This document shows positions 38,160 to 50,389 of a DNA stretch of 64,000 nucleotides, one piece after another. The position numbers and the translations under genes were made by a program. Under the pieces are notes generated by a model. The model worked only from the letters and a program-made list of their open reading frames with translations, was not told the DNA's origin and did not search any database. The stretch spans positions 8,692,907-8,756,906 of the forward strand of contig NC_053118.1 in the NCBI RefSeq assembly GCF_010015445.1. Direction: 5' to 3'. Within the stretch, counting starts at the first letter, position 1, and each line of letters begins with the position of its first letter. This DNA comes from Perca fluviatilis (lineage: Eukaryota > Chordata > Actinopteri > Perciformes > Percidae).

Positions 38160-39130
38160 CAGATAAAAAAAAAAGAAGTTCACCCAAGAACGGCTATACG
38201 AAACTCGTATGGTGCTAATGCCCTAGTTTCAGTAAAGTGTGCCTTAAAATCCATTCAACTGTCTCGACACAAAAAGAGACCCGTTATTCGTTCAAAAAGA
38301 GATCGAACGAATCTATTCCCGGATGACGGTGAACGCACAGCGAGAGTGCGTAAAGGTGCAGCTGAATGTTTCCAGAGGTGGACGTGCGGCCACCAAATGG
38401 ATCTGAAATATATAGATGAAAGCAGGAGAGTTACAAAAAACAAAAAAAATTGAGGTTTTCGTCAGCGGGACGCACAGTGTAGCCCGTGGAACTGAGCACA
38501 CTTCCACCGTAGCGCTCCAACCGCACCTCACCCCAACACCAGCCCAGGTCTGTCAAACTTCAGTGCTTTGTTGTGCGATTCATTGCTTTTTTTTTTTTTT
38601 TTATTCTTCAGACATATCACAAAGTTGTTCAATAAACATCCGAACTCAAACTCGGTCCTGACTTAATGTGTGATTTTTTTCCCTTCCAAGTTTGGCGTCC
38701 GCGTTAAGGCGAAATCAAATCAGTTTCATATACAGTTGTGATTTTACGATGAGAAAGTCTCCCTTTAAAAGTAGCTTTTAAAAAACAGCTCGGAGTTTGC
38801 CTTAAGTGCGACTGCATAGTGCTTTAACGCGTCTCCCTCAACCCATTTAGTTGGGGAACGGCTCGTCTTTTTTACGCGTGTCAAGCGGACAGCAGTTGTC
38901 GCTTGTAGGAGATTTATAAAGGACTAAAGTTACCACGCGTGCTCCTCCCTCCGCCCGCTTCAAACCGAGATTGTGGTCATCACTGTCGGAGAAAGGGAAC
39001 CCCTTAAATTCCACGTCGCGAGACGACTTGTTGAAAATAGGAGTGCTCACTGTGCCCATTGGGACAGCGCTGCAACGGCTAATGGCCCGTTGCCCCTGCT
39101 GCGTCGTGACGCAAGGTCCTAAAGTCGGTC
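38160..39130 (-). promoter_or_regulatory. CpG-rich tgfb2 upstream region
   Basis: Directly upstream of the tgfb2 start, CpG dinucleotides are much denser than in the surrounding AT-rich DNA (for example ACGCGT twice, CACGTCGCGAGACG, CGTCGTGACGC). This fits a CpG-island promoter and 5' UTR. No transposon ends were found inside this block, although a piggyBac MITE begins just beyond it. The transcription start cannot be placed from sequence alone. Confidence 0.5.
38408..38414 (-). promoter_or_regulatory. Candidate TATA box for tgfb2
   Basis: Minus-strand CTATATATTT lies about 280 bp upstream of the ATG, followed about 30 bp later by GC-rich sequence (GGTGGCCGCACGTC). It is a plausible TATA element, but such motifs are common by chance in AT-rich DNA. 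Confidence 0.25.
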
Positions 39131-39194
39131 AATTTCAACTTTTTTTAAACTGCTGCAAAAACATCTTATCGTTTTCTACACTTGAAACGGTTAA

Positions 39195-39549
39195 CCCTCC
39201 TGTTGTCCTCGGGTCAAATTTGACCCATTTTCAAAAAGTTTCTGTATCAGTAATTTGGGTTTCTTTCAACCAAACTGTGAAAAGTAAAATAAATGATCAG
39301 TTCACTACTTTCATTGAATTTGGGTGTTTTATTCAATTTTATAGCATTTGAAAAAAAGAAGATAAAAGAACGTTGAAAAAACAACAACAAAAAGGTAAAA
39401 AGAAAAACACAGAAAAAAAATGGACAAAAACATCAGGAAAAGTGACAAAAATGGACAAAAGTGATGAAAAAGACAGAAACAAATTTCAGTTTTTAATTTT
39501 GACCCCAAAAAACTAAAAGTTTATGGTCGACGGGAAGACAACACAAGGG
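39195..39549. mobile_element. piggyBac MITE with TTAA duplication
   Basis: The 355-bp element has ends CCCTCCTGTTGTCCTC and GAAGACAACACAAGGG (inverted, few mismatches), flanked on both sides by TTAA (39191-39194 and 39550-39553), the strict target of piggyBac transposases. The left subterminal CGGGTCAAATTTGACCC is palindromic. The interior is A-rich without an ORF. It lies about 1.06 kb upstream of the tgfb2 ATG. Confidence 0.85.
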
Positions 39550-40073
39550 TTAAAATCCCTTTTCCATGTCACAGTTCCATTATACACAAGTTCACATTTC
39601 CAAGTATACTGTTAGGAAGAGTGTGTTAATGAGTTAACTTCATTGCCATCACAACAAACGTTTAGGAACTTGATTTGAGCAAGACAGCATGAATGCTGCC
39701 TTGTTCAATCAAGCATCATAATGAAACCATAACGTTAAAATACCATAAATAATTCAAAGAAGACAATTAGTAAAGTTGGCTGGATTAACCTGCTTGGGGG
39801 TCCATGGGCAAAAACAATATCTACTGGGCCCTTATTAGTCCCTGTTTCCTCCCACTCTGTGTAATGTATACAGTTTTTCTATGCTGTCATACTATCTGGC
39901 CCCAGATTTGTTATGTGGTCATTTGACAAGACACTCTGAGTCTTTTGATAAAGCTGAAAAAAGAGATGGGAGACAGTGGGCTGTAATTTTCAATGACTTG
40001 ATCACTTGTTTCAGCAGTAGTCAGTCAGTACACTACAGAAGCAAACTGTGATAAAAAAACTAAAAAAACATCT

Positions 40074-41600
40074 GGTGTCTCATTTATAAACGTGGCGTAC
40101 GCACAAAACGGGTCTGAAAATGTGCATACGCCACTTCCCACGCAAAGGTTTTGATTTATAAAAAAAACATTAATGAGAATGTGCGGTACTCCACGCAAAC
40201 TCTGACCCATGCGTACGCACATTTTGGAGACAATGGGAATTGGCGACGCAGATGGTGAGGTGGTGAACTGAAGTCAGACTGCAGAAAGTACATGTGGGAA
40301 TAACGATTATACTCATAATATTTTCAAGTATTGATGCCTCACGCGCATTTTTTCACTCTATATCATCCACGTTGTCATGAAGATTAAATCCAGCAGTGTT
40401 ATTTGCTTGTTCCATAAACACCTTGTAAAATCCAAATTAAATCAAAATGTGTTCTTAACATTTAATCGGCGCTGTCCCACCGTCACATTGTCCGTTACGG
40501 AGCACAGGAGGAGATGGCCCGACTGCATGGAATACAGGACAGCATCAAATACCCTACAATTAGATAACAGCAGAACACAGTGTAAATAACTAAATATCTG
40601 TCTTTAATACTGTGCATATATCATCAAATGTCAAAGTCTGGAAATACAGCCGTTAAGCTCTCGCGCAATCGTTACACTCTATGTTCTCGTTACCAGTCCA
40701 AACTTTAATACTGTTTGTGACAAAACCTGCATGAAGAAAAGTGTGAAGAAAAGTGTGTTTGCCTATTAGACTTTCGTCTTGAAATTGTACCTCGGAGTGG
40801 GGTATACCACTAGTTGATGCTGTGATTTTGGCAAGGTTCTACACAATCACAAATTGTTATATAACATATACTGTAAATACTGCAGTGAACGTAATGCTGC
40901 ATGATGACACTGCTGGCCCTGCAGGAGGACTAACCCCCAATGGAAGAATCAGGAGAAAAAGAGACTTCGGGGACCATGACAATGGCTATATGCCGATTTA
41001 GATTCCCTAAAGCTGAGCTCTTGGTTCTATGTACTGAATTGGATCCAGTAGAGAGGGCAACGGAAATGGCAGACATCTAAGTGTTTTATATAAATATTAT
41101 ATATAATCTTCAACTTTATCACTGAGGCTTGTTTGGATATAATATATAGTTCTGTTAAATATTATCATATAGGTCTGGTATATTGAAGCTGATGTCTCTG
41201 AGTGCCGTAATACCTGCCGTTTTGGAAGGTATTATTAATACAAGTAGTCTATAGATCATGTTTCCCTACACTGTGCGAGAACAGGCCGAAATTATAATTC
41301 AATTTGCAGCAATTCACCAGCATCTGAGAAGTTTTTTGCTTTTGCCATTCATGCCAGTCGTCATGATTCGGCGTAACGAAAGAACAACTACCAGGGTCTG
41401 ATCAGCATTCATGAGGTGCTTTGCATTGACTATTTATGGTTAAAATGGGCATGTACAGGGCGGGATAAGAGGCTGATCCATGTGGGTAATCTGTGATTTA
41501 TAAAGGAAACATTGCTTACAGATGTATGTTTTTTTTGGCGGGTACACGCCATTTTTGGCTTTTGGGGGTACTTACACTTTTAGTAAAGATCCTAATACAG
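40074..41600 (+). mobile_element. PIF/Harbinger-like remnant
   Basis: The left edge GGTGTCTCATTTATAAACGT is followed by GCGTACGCAC repeats in both orientations, and the right edge region carries GGCGGGTACACGCC and TTTAGTAAAGATCCTAATAC. These are features I associate with a fish Harbinger-type family. Internally a transposase-like N-terminus is visible (next entry). Exact ends and the target duplication could not be settled, so boundaries are approximate. Confidence 0.45.
40943..41079 (+). pseudogene. Harbinger-like transposase N-terminal scrap
   Basis: The plus strand reads EESGEKETSGTM and then CRFRFPKAELLVLCTELDP before a stop at 41079. The FRF....LL.LC..L.P block resembles the helical N-terminal region of Harbinger nucleases. 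There is no DDE core. The call depends on one motif in a plausible element context. Confidence 0.4.
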
Positions 41601-42074
41601 TTTTGCTGTGGACCATGGCTCCTTTTGGGGACTTCCTTGAAAATATAATCCCCGATGAGCTAACTTTAAGTTTTTGTAAACCTTGTTTTCATTAGCACAA
41701 AAAATAAAAAAAATTCAACTCCCATTTCCTGCTTTTTCCCAAGTCTCTGATCATCTCTTTAGTTTCCCCCATTGTTGAGCTGAAGGGTGTCTCTTCTGGG
41801 TGCAGCTGAATGTAAACAGAAGGGCACTGTTGTGTTTTGATGTTGTGTAGAGTTCAGAATTGAAGAACTTTTAAAAAAGATTTTAGGTCACGGGCCCTCC
41901 AGCTGCATATTTAATGGCGTCAGGAACCAAAAAAATATAATTTCTCATAATTTCATTTAATTCCAGCCTTATTCAGCTAAATTGGGGCTTGAGTGTTTGA
42001 TAGAATCTCTGAAACCACAGCAGTGGCCGCTCCTTATCAGCCACACCCTCACCACCATGAGCCTCTGTGTCACT

Positions 42075-42640
42075 ACTGTTAAGGAACGTCACAGGAGGAG
42101 GGACCCAAAAGCAGACAGCCAACACAAAAAGTAAAGGTAAATGTTTTAATGCGTGAAATATATACAATAAACGTGCTGGTGGCAAAAAAGGGGAAGTTGG
42201 GTCGAGGGAATCCAGTGGTGAGCGGTGGGTGCTATGTGCTCTCCAGAGCGTGCCCCGTGACGTGGTGGGGGTGACCATGTGGTAGGCCTCCTCCAGAGTC
42301 CAAACAATTGAGTCCAATCCGTAGAGAGAGAAGGGCAGGTGTGAGGAGCAAGCAGGCAGGCAGGCAGGCAAGCAAACAAACGAGCAAGGTAGGCTGCAAC
42401 CTGAGACAAACAGAAAGCTAAGTTAGCCACACAAGCAAGAACACAGAAAATACAGGGAACTAGGATTGCCACTATACCACGCTTGTAGACTGTACTATCT
42501 GGCGACAAGTGGATCACAGAGCCAGCCTTAAATACTGCAGGAGGTTGATGAGGGAATGAGCTTCACCTGGAGCCACCTGCCAGCTGAGCCACGCCCACAG
42601 CAATCAGCACAGGCTGCCATGATGACATCATGACAACTAC
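42075..42640. repeat. Probable dispersed repeat with GGCA tract
   Basis: The block from GGAACGTCACAGGAGGAGGG to CATGATGACATCATGACA holds a (GGCA)n tract (about 42353-42370, GCAGGCAGGCAGGCAAGC) and a GC-rich tail (CCACCTGCCAGCTGAGCCAC). I recognise this type of sequence from fish genomes, but I cannot name the family or its ends. Long open frames on the minus strand here lack any protein motif. Confidence 0.35.
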
Positions 42641-43027
42641 ATGTTGTGTAGTCAGTCAGTAGCCGACTGATCTGAAAAAACATATCACGGAGACAGGATC
42701 TCAAACGTCAGGTTGAATGCTAATTTGGCTATTCGTAATTTTCAGTCACGTGACTGGAGGGCAAAACCCACTGGGAACTCCATAGAGCTGCCACACAAGC
42801 CTGTCAAATCTTCTTCTTTTACAACCCACAAATATTTAGAAAACCTTTCAGGTAAAAAGAAAACAAAGATATATATATATACAAACTGCAAGTCATGTCA
42901 TGTGACCCATATACAGCACCCACTGCGGTGTTTCAATCATTCAAGTGTTTCAACTAGCTAGCTAGCTACGCTACTGATCAACTCCTCGTTCACAACCGTC
43001 TATATTCACAACATGATATTGCAACTT

Positions 43028-44011
43028 TTTTTTTGTCATTAACATTTTTTATAAATTTTCGTAATGCAACACCATACACATACAGTACAGGCCAAAAGTT
43101 TGGACACACCTTCTCATTCAATGTGTTTCTTTATTTTCATGACTATTTCCATTGTAGATTCTCACTGAAGGCATCAAAACTATGAATTAACACATATGGA
43201 ATTATATACTTAACAAAAAAGTGTGAAATAACTGAAAACATGTCTTATATTTTAGATTCTTCAAAGTAGCCACCCTTTGCTTTTTTTGATAACTCTGCAA
43301 ACCCTTGGTGTTCTCTCAATGAGCTTCATGAGGTAGTCACCTGAAATGGTTTTACCTTCACTGGTGTGCTTTGTCAGGGTTGATTAGTGGATTTTTTCCC
43401 CTTATTAATAAAAAAAGCAAAGGGTGGCTACTTTGAAGAATCTAAAATATAAGACATGTTTTCAGTTATTTCAGACTTTTTTGTAAAGTACATAATTCCA
43501 TATGTGTTCATTCATAGTTTTGATGCCTTCAGTGAGAATCTACAATGTAAATAGTCATGAAAATAAAAAGGAAACGCACTGAATGAGAAGGGGTGTCCAA
43601 ACTTTTGGTCTGTACTGTATATACATGGCACAAATGTAATCTCACATTTGCAAATACAAACAATAGAAAATAAAACAATGAGATAAAACAAATAAAAATA
43701 AAAGGCAGCCAAAAAAAAAGAAAAGAAAAAGGAACCCGCGCAACATCCTCATATCCATTACATACACACTGTTACCCACAGATATTTAAACACACATATA
43801 TGTGCCTGCACATCCATAATCATCCTCTATCCACAAATGCCCCACTTCCCCTCTAAGAGTCAGTGGTAATAATACATTGAAAAGACATCCATGCTTGTCT
43901 GTTTTTGCTTGGGACATTCTGTACCCTTTCGATCAGAAGTTCAAAGGCCGCTATTTCTGTCATAAGTTTAAGCCAGTCCGTAATGTCTGGTCTATTTGGA
44001 CTCTTCCAGTT
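43028..44011 (-). pseudogene. 5'-truncated L1 insertion, perfect 15-bp TSD
   Basis: ATGATATTGCAACTT occurs at 43013-43027 and again at 44012-44026, and the left copy runs into a T tract, which is the poly(A) tail of a minus-strand L1. The minus strand beside the right copy encodes HNWKSPNRPDITDWLKLMT followed by LIERVQNVPSKNRQAWMSFQ, matching the C-terminal end of L1 ORF2. About 450 bp is L1 sequence; the other 535 bp is a Tc1 MITE nested inside (43083-43617). Severe 5' truncation and a long TSD are standard for target-primed reverse transcription. Confidence 0.85.
43083..43617 (-). mobile_element. Tc1/mariner MITE nested in the L1
   Basis: The element has ends CAGTACAGGCCAAAAGTTTG and its near reverse complement (CAAACTTTTGGTCTGTACTG), flanked by TA (43081-43082 and 43618-43619). 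The inverted repeats extend about 200 bp, including AAAGGGTGGCTACTTTGAAG. A short core resembles the transposase C-terminus (ENTKGLQ-type, minus strand), but no open frame remains. It is an internally deleted Tc1 derivative of a different family from the one at 4189-5810. Confidence 0.88.
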
Positions 44012-44026
44012 ATGATATTGCAACTT

Positions 44027-44770
44027 GTACCCCTGCTCATTTTAAAAAGGCCACTAAAAGAAAATGTGTTCCATGTATATGTTATATAATGTGCGTTTGA
44101 ATTGCATTTCGTTATGCAATTCTGTCTGCTGGCTATCTAAAATAAGTAGTGGTAAAAGTTACTATAATCCGTTATGATCAAGGAGTTGAGCTAGCATAGC
44201 TAGCTAGTTAATAAGTTGTTTACTTCCCCTTTAAAAACAGCTACGTCCCTGCCAATTTAAATTAAATGAGCTGGTTTGGAGATGGGTGATACGGTTAGCT
44301 TAGTTAGTCATTGGTTGCATAGGTGATCAGTTTCAGTGCACGTACAATTGCACAAATCCACAACCCCCTCCACCCTGGGTTTTCGTTCTGAGACGGGATT
44401 CTGTGAAAACACAACCCAGGCTTGCCTCTCTTCGATTTGGGCATCCAATTGAACAACTATCTGACATTTTGACTACTGTGTGGTTAAAGCTGAGCTAACT
44501 CGTTTACCAAACAAGCAGGATTTCAACAGTATTCATTATTCTTAAATACAGCGCTTTACTGTTAATATAAAAGATAATCTGTTAGATAATGCTCTATTGA
44601 CTGTTTTTAACGGTTTTATCAATACCTGGCTGCTGCAATGAGATGTGTGTAAAAATGCAGAACGAAGAAAACGCAAAAGAATTATGCAGGCAGCATTAAA
44701 ACCACACTTACCCGTACTGCATCATGCTCCATATTGTTGCATCTTGAATGTGTAAGAATCAACCTAGTCT
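44027..44770. other. No gene recognised
   Basis: Noncoding sequence between the L1 target duplication and the SINE; nothing recognisable. Confidence 0.5.
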
Positions 44771-44968
44771 GGTGGTGATGGCGCAGTGGATATGTCCCAT
44801 GATTTTGATGTGGGAGATCTGGGTTCAATTCCCACTGTGGTACATTAACCAATGTGTCCCTGAGCAAGACACTTAACCCCTAGTTACTCCAGAGGCGTGT
44901 GGTCTCTGACATATGTAGCAATTGTTAAGTCGCTTTGGATAAAAGCTTCAGCTAAATGACATGTAATT
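44771..44968 (+). mobile_element. tRNA-derived SINE
   Basis: The A-box-like GATGGCGCAGTGGATA and B-box-like GGGTTCAATTCCCA are spaced as in a tRNA. A body follows with GAGCAAGACACTTAACCCC and the tail GTCGCTTTGGATAAAAGC...GCTAAATGACATGTAAT. The tail belongs to a widely distributed fish SINE type. The tRNA-like head cannot fold into a full cloverleaf with proper anticodon arm and acceptor ends, so it is not a tRNA gene. Confidence 0.75.
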
Positions 44969-47900
44969 GAAATGGTAGAAGGATCGTGTGTGTGTACACA
45001 GAAGAGTTCAGCTTATGAAACTTGTTTTGTGTAAGAATATTAATACCATATAATTTGCATAATAAGTGGTTTGGGGTCCTTCTGTAAGTAATTTTGGGGT
45101 ACATTTTGGTTCTGGAGAATTCTACAAGCAGCAATACCACAGGCCAAGCAATCGGCCCGTTCCAAACAGGCACATTTTGAACGGGCACTGTACTAGTCCA
45201 AGGGCTACCAAGGCTGGATTAAGACAAGTGGTGTCTTCCAGTGGGACATCAGTCAGTCACTAACTCACCCCCTTGTCATCTTCGGTTCACACTTTTTTGG
45301 CATTTTGAGAGCGAAAGGCTCTGTCTCAGGTTTTTGTTAGCACTAGTTGTTCTAATTCTTCTGCATGTGAAGTTTCCAACTTTACATTAAAATCACAAGG
45401 AAAGTGCAATAAAATGCTGTGTTTTAAATAAATCTTGCATTGTAATTACATGATTGAAAAATTGGGGATTTAGCTCTGTTCTTCACTCACAAAGAACATT
45501 GCGTTATGGTTTGCATTCTGTGCTTGTAGCCATTTTTGGGAAGAGTAACAACGAGTAAAGTCTATAATAGCCTTTTTCTTAACAAAAGTGCCTTTAATCA
45601 GATATTGTGTGACTATTCCTATGTGTAAAACCTGCTAAGTCAGTATTAATTTAGGTAAAAAAATAGGTTTATTAAACATAGGCTATGTAGAAAATACAAA
45701 CTAAACGAATCAGTCAACTGTAAGATATTGTAAAAGAAAATGACAAAATAACAGCTATATAATGTATTTTTAACTTTAGTTAACCGTAAAATACTGTGAA
45801 AGTAACCATTCACCTATCTGTCAGATTTGACCGGACAGGACCAGCTTTACCATGTGCTCCTCCAACCTGGTCTCCTCTGAACACTCCCACACTCTCTGAG
45901 CCTGCTGTGTGCCAGCTTGATTTATGTTCACACCCCACAGAAAATCCCATTTTTTTCATTATTTGCTAAAGCCTGGTGCCGGCCCTCCACACTCTGCTTG
46001 AGCAAAGCCAGCCATCCATCAGGCCTGACAGCCACTCTCTGACTCTCTGCATCCAGAGGCTTCTGTGAACCAGATGGTGTCACTAAATCAGTACCCACAC
46101 AGACAGATGTGAGATCAGGCGAGGTGTGAGCTTGTCTGTCTCAGGCTGAATGTCCTTTCCAACACCTGTTCCACACAATGAAAACTACTGTAGCAGCAGA
46201 CATGAGAAGAATGCAGGACTGGGATTTTATTTTTTCAGCAAAGCTCTGCACATGAGCTAGATGTACTCTGTCCCTATCTAATCATCATACAAAAGGTTTT
46301 AAATCATAACACCAGCATTATATAACAAGTTTACAGGTCCACTTACTTACTGGTTCCAGAGCTTTCAATCGTAATATGCAGTCTTAATCAGCAGATTGAG
46401 TTTGCTTAGTTGTCAGGGAACTGTAAGCACAAGGATTAAAGCAACAAAAAAAAAGGCCATTTCATATTCACCATCTACAATTTGTATTTGTGAAATACGT
46501 TACAGAGGAGGTCCCCACATTAGGGTGTGTACTCATTGTCTGGCTTTTGTAATAAAGGCACTGGCATTTTGCTGCTCCGAAGAGGAAGGAAGCCGTGCTG
46601 ATACAAACACGTGTGTGATGGCCTAGGCCACACAGGTTAAAACAGCCAACAATGGTAATATGGTACACAATTTCACCCCATGCTGTTTAGTACACACATT
46701 AATTTATTGTGCACTCATCCACACGCTAAACAATTCAGGCATCAAAACAAACACATTACACTGTCTGGTTAATTCATAATCCACGTTTATTTCCTTAAGG
46801 TTTACATGGTTTAAATGGAGTGCACTCTTTTCTACATTGTAAGGTTTTCTGTTATATTAATTATTATATTTGTTGCCATGCTGGTGGTGAGGTCCTTCCC
46901 AGTGCAGAAAAGGCATTGCCAAGGGTGAAGGACTGTTATATACATAGACAGTAATGAACCTACAGATCCCATTGCTCTGGACGGAGACCAGTGAAGGATA
47001 TTAGAAGCACTTTTCTGGTGATGGCTGAGCGTTACTGCGCAGCCTCCAACTGAGCTCGAAGACGTAGATATGACGTGAGCAACGTGTCTGAAAGTTGGAA
47101 GTCTTCTGGTAGCTGTGCCAAGAGAAATCTCAATCATTCCCAATCTTGCAGAGACGGAGAGCGTAGGTATATGTAAGGAGATAACATGGGCACAGGCTAA
47201 TTATTGCTAACTAAAATGCTAGTTAACTTTAGTATTTAAACTTAAACATCTAATGTAAGTGGAAACTGCCTGCGAGCTTCTCCTGTACTATGTCACGTGG
47301 TTATGACACAATCGCCTATTTTTACAAAAACGTCTGCTACGGAGCCATAGCGTGAGGTACAAGGTAATGGAGCCTTTTATACATTGTCGTGTTTCTTGAG
47401 AAATAAACAATGGACAAATAAAGTCTTTAAATGCTTCAGATGTAAAGTTATTCACTGTCAAAGTGACGTCAAAATGAATGACAGTCAATGGAATGCTAAT
47501 GGCGGGCGATGGCTTGTTAGCATCAAAATGGCGCCATAGGAGCTACGGGTTGTTGACAGATGCTTACCCCCTTGGTTATATACTATGGCCTGCCAATTGG
47601 GCCGTACCATCGTCTACCATGCTGGAGGGGGATTTAGGTTTAGGTTGGGTTTATTTGTATTGGTTGCAATTATGTCCATTTTGGTTTTCCCCGTGTGTGT
47701 AATTTGGTTTGGCCAAGTTGGTATATATGTCCCCTTCAAGGAGGTCAGTTTAGTGAGTTCATATCTTGTTTTATTGTTACTATTTTTGGGTTAAGTTATA
47801 TTGTGTTGACCTCTTTTATAGACCTAGATATTAAGTTCTTGGTTTATATTGGTTTTTTCCATTTTTTTGCGTAAATAAAAACCCACTTTTCAACAAAAAC

Positions 47901-48120
47901 TCTTGTTTTCCTCATTGCTTTACTGCTTGGTCTCTGACAATGCTTATAAAGGATTGCTCGTACAGGGTACAGGGCAGCCATGCTGCTACAAACACGTGCT
48001 TTTGGTAACAGTAGATTCTGTTGTTTTGCTCAAGTTTTCTTTTGATAGGTTCATGTTTTTTATTTTAACTTTGTCTCATTTATTTGTATATTTGGCCACA
48101 CTGTAAATAAATCCACACAG
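44969..48120. other. No gene recognised
   Basis: Intergenic between tgfb2 and rrp15. Sequence from about 46930 to 47590 (TTATATACATAGACAG... to GGTTATATACTATGG) looks like a dispersed repeat, but no inverted ends or TSD could be established. No exon or RNA gene is seen. Confidence 0.45.
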
Positions 48121-48414
48121 GTGGCTGTGGATCAGGTGGTAGAGCGGCCGTCTACTGGGGTGTGTGTGTGTGTGTGTGTGTGGGGGGGTGGATTCCTGGC
48201 CCCTAAAGTCCTATGTTGAAGGGCAAGACACTGAACCCCGAATTGCTCCCAGTGCTATGCCATCGGTGTGTGGATGTGCATGAATGTTTAGCTAATGAGC
48301 AGGTGGCACCTTGTGTGGCTGCCTCACTAGTGTTTGAATAGTGCCTGTACTGTATAAAGCGCTTTGAGCAGTTGTTTAGACTAGAAAAGCGCTATATAAA
48401 TGCAGTACATTTAC
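48121..48414 (+). mobile_element. tRNA-derived SINE, copy 2
   Basis: The head GTGGCTGTGGATCAGGTGGTAGAGC is A-box-like. A (TG)n tract at 48161-48180 has expanded at the B-box position, and GGCAAGACACTGAACCCC, GTGCATGAATGTTTAGC, CAGGTGGCACCTTGTG and the tail AAAGCGCTATATAAATGCAG follow. It shares head and middle with 9193-9395. The microsatellite probably destroys the internal promoter. Confidence 0.6.
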
Positions 48415-49940
48415 TGGTTGGATCTTTAACCCTCTGGCTACGCTACACGACACTCCCATGCTGTCAACATCTAAATTTATTCAGTAGCTGAACGGTATGT
48501 GTCAGTCAAGCATTTCACACAAACACAACTGTTGGTCTCACAGAGTAACTTCACAGCACAGGTACACCACTGGAGGTCAGCAAAGACCAGCTTTACAGTG
48601 GGTGTTACTGTTAAATTTAAGATTAAGATTTCCAGCTTTGGAATTTCATGTGACAGTCACAGTTTGGGCCATACGTCAGTTTGAAGCTTCAGTATGCTGG
48701 AGGCTCTGAGCAGACATACAGTAAGTGCCAGAGAGAGACGATGGCACTAAATGAGGCGACACAGAAGCCCGTTCCCCAGGCTGTGTGTCAACAGCGCCAG
48801 GATAAAAGGCAGCATACCAGAGTGGCAGACCACGGCCTTGCCATGACAGACAAGCGTCCAGTGTGGTGCAGACAGACTGACGCGCTGCAGCGCCCCTTCT
48901 ATGCTGCTAATGCCCTGTGAAAATATAATGGATAAAACAAGTCAGAGAGAGAAGTCTGCAGAGAAGGAGGCTGCTGCAGTGTCAGTACACTAGAGGTGGG
49001 TGAAGAGAACAGCTGGCTCAGCTGGTTCAGGTCGTAAGGAGACAGTGCTTAGGCTTTTGGAAACATTCCACTCTTTACAGGATGGAAAACCTATAGAAAC
49101 ATATTACTATACTGATATATATGTGTGATATGCCCTCTACTATCACATTACAATCAATCCAGTTTAAAGGATGAAGTTGGGTGATTGTGTGTGTGTGTGT
49201 GTGTGTGTGTATCTAAAGCCTGCTATCTTATCCCTCTGTGCCGTAGAGCTCTGTGCCATCTATTTGTTGCACCCCCCCCCGTCATACGCACAAACAAACA
49301 CGTTATGTTTATGTTTTAGGTACCTCAAAAATGTTAAATGATCAAGTAATTCTTAAGAAAACAGCAAAGATTAGAGGAATTTATGTAGTATAAACACACT
49401 TTTGTGTAGCATTAATGCTTTGCTCTCCTTTCCTGTTGACCACTTCACAATCTCTGGCTGAATCTCATATCCCTTACCCGATAGCTCCTCGGTCCTCTGC
49501 TGAACGGGAAGTTGTTCTGGCCCTCGTTCGGGAAGGCCGTCTCAAAGCTCTTATTCCTGCCCCGAGGAGCGAGGATCGAGCATCGAGAAGGGATCTCCGA
49601 GGAGCTATGAGGGAGGATACCGAGAGCAGCCTTCCGGAAGCCGTGCAGCTGCAGGCGTTGCTAACTCCGCCCAAACAGCTAATGAGTTCCCTTGACGCTT
49701 CAGAGGAAAGGACGTCTCATCCCTCTGAAACACATTTCATCAATTCCTCTCTCCTCCCATGATTTCCTCCGTCTCTCTCATGCTTCCTCGTGGGGCGGAC
49801 TAACACCCGAGGAAGGGAGGCAAGTGCAATTAAAGGGAAGTGAGAAGGACCCTCTGTGTCTTGCAACCTGTTGTGGAGGTCCCGATCCAAAGGTTGGGAA
49901 CCACTGCTTTAAAAGGATAGGATTTTTCCAAGTCAATGTT
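48415..49940. other. No gene; one hAT-like terminus
   Basis: A (TG)n tract lies at about 49186-49210. Near 49870-49906 GGAGGTCCCGATCCAAAGGT continues TGGGAACCACTG, the right end of a common hAT family (inverted CAGTGGTTCCCAACC), but no left end was found. GC-rich sequence at about 49480-49680 gives open frames in several directions without any protein motif. Confidence 0.4.
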
Positions 49941-49941
49941 A

Positions 49942-50385
49942 ATATAGTCCATATCCGCAACGTTTCACTTCCGGGAATGGTCCACCAGATGTCACTCTTT
50001 ACAGCCGGATGTCCATTAGCTTCCGCTTTCTTTGTATTGGAATTTTAAACTCCGGTCGATTTCTGAGGACTATGGTTAACTGCTCCTCAGATCTCTGCAG
50101 GGTAAATCCAGACAGCTAGCTAGACTATCTGTCCAATCAGAGTTTTCTGTTGCACAACAACCTTTGAACGTACAGGTTCCACCAAAACAAGTTCCGTCCC
50201 GAGGCTATTTTGCAGCGGCACCAGAGCTCCGTGCGGAGCTTAGCGTCGCCCCAGACGATTGTGATTGGTTTAAAGAAATATCAATAAACCAGAGCACGTT
50301 TTTCTCCCATCCCTGAATGCTATGTGAACTAGCCAGACCCTCCTTCGCAGCGCTGTGGAGGAAGGTCTGGCTATGCAAGACCAAA
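49942..50385. repeat. Dispersed repeat, long copy with terminal hairpin
   Basis: It starts like the partial copy at 8509-8665 (CACTTCCGGGAATG, GCCGGATGTCC, TTGGAATTTTAAA) and continues with CTGTCCAATCAGAGTTTTC and GAACGTACAGGTTCCACC. It ends in a hairpin, AGCCAGACCCTCCTT...AAGGTCTGGCT (about 50332-50373). It is noncoding; the class is uncertain. Confidence 0.55.
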
Positions 50386-50389
50386 TGAA

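Noticed and set aside
42146..42517. 123-residue minus-strand frame
   Set aside because: No domain; it overlaps a GGCA simple repeat and a probable dispersed repeat.
44771..44860. Possible tRNA gene with A and B boxes
   Set aside because: Part of a SINE with a long non-tRNA tail and no complete cloverleaf.
46930..47590. Possible transposon with TTATATAC ends
   Set aside because: The two end motifs are in the same orientation, not inverted, and no target duplication was found.
49415..50048. Two plus-strand frames of 115 and 118 codons
   Set aside because: No motif; the region carries a hAT terminus and a dispersed repeat and has open frames in both directions.
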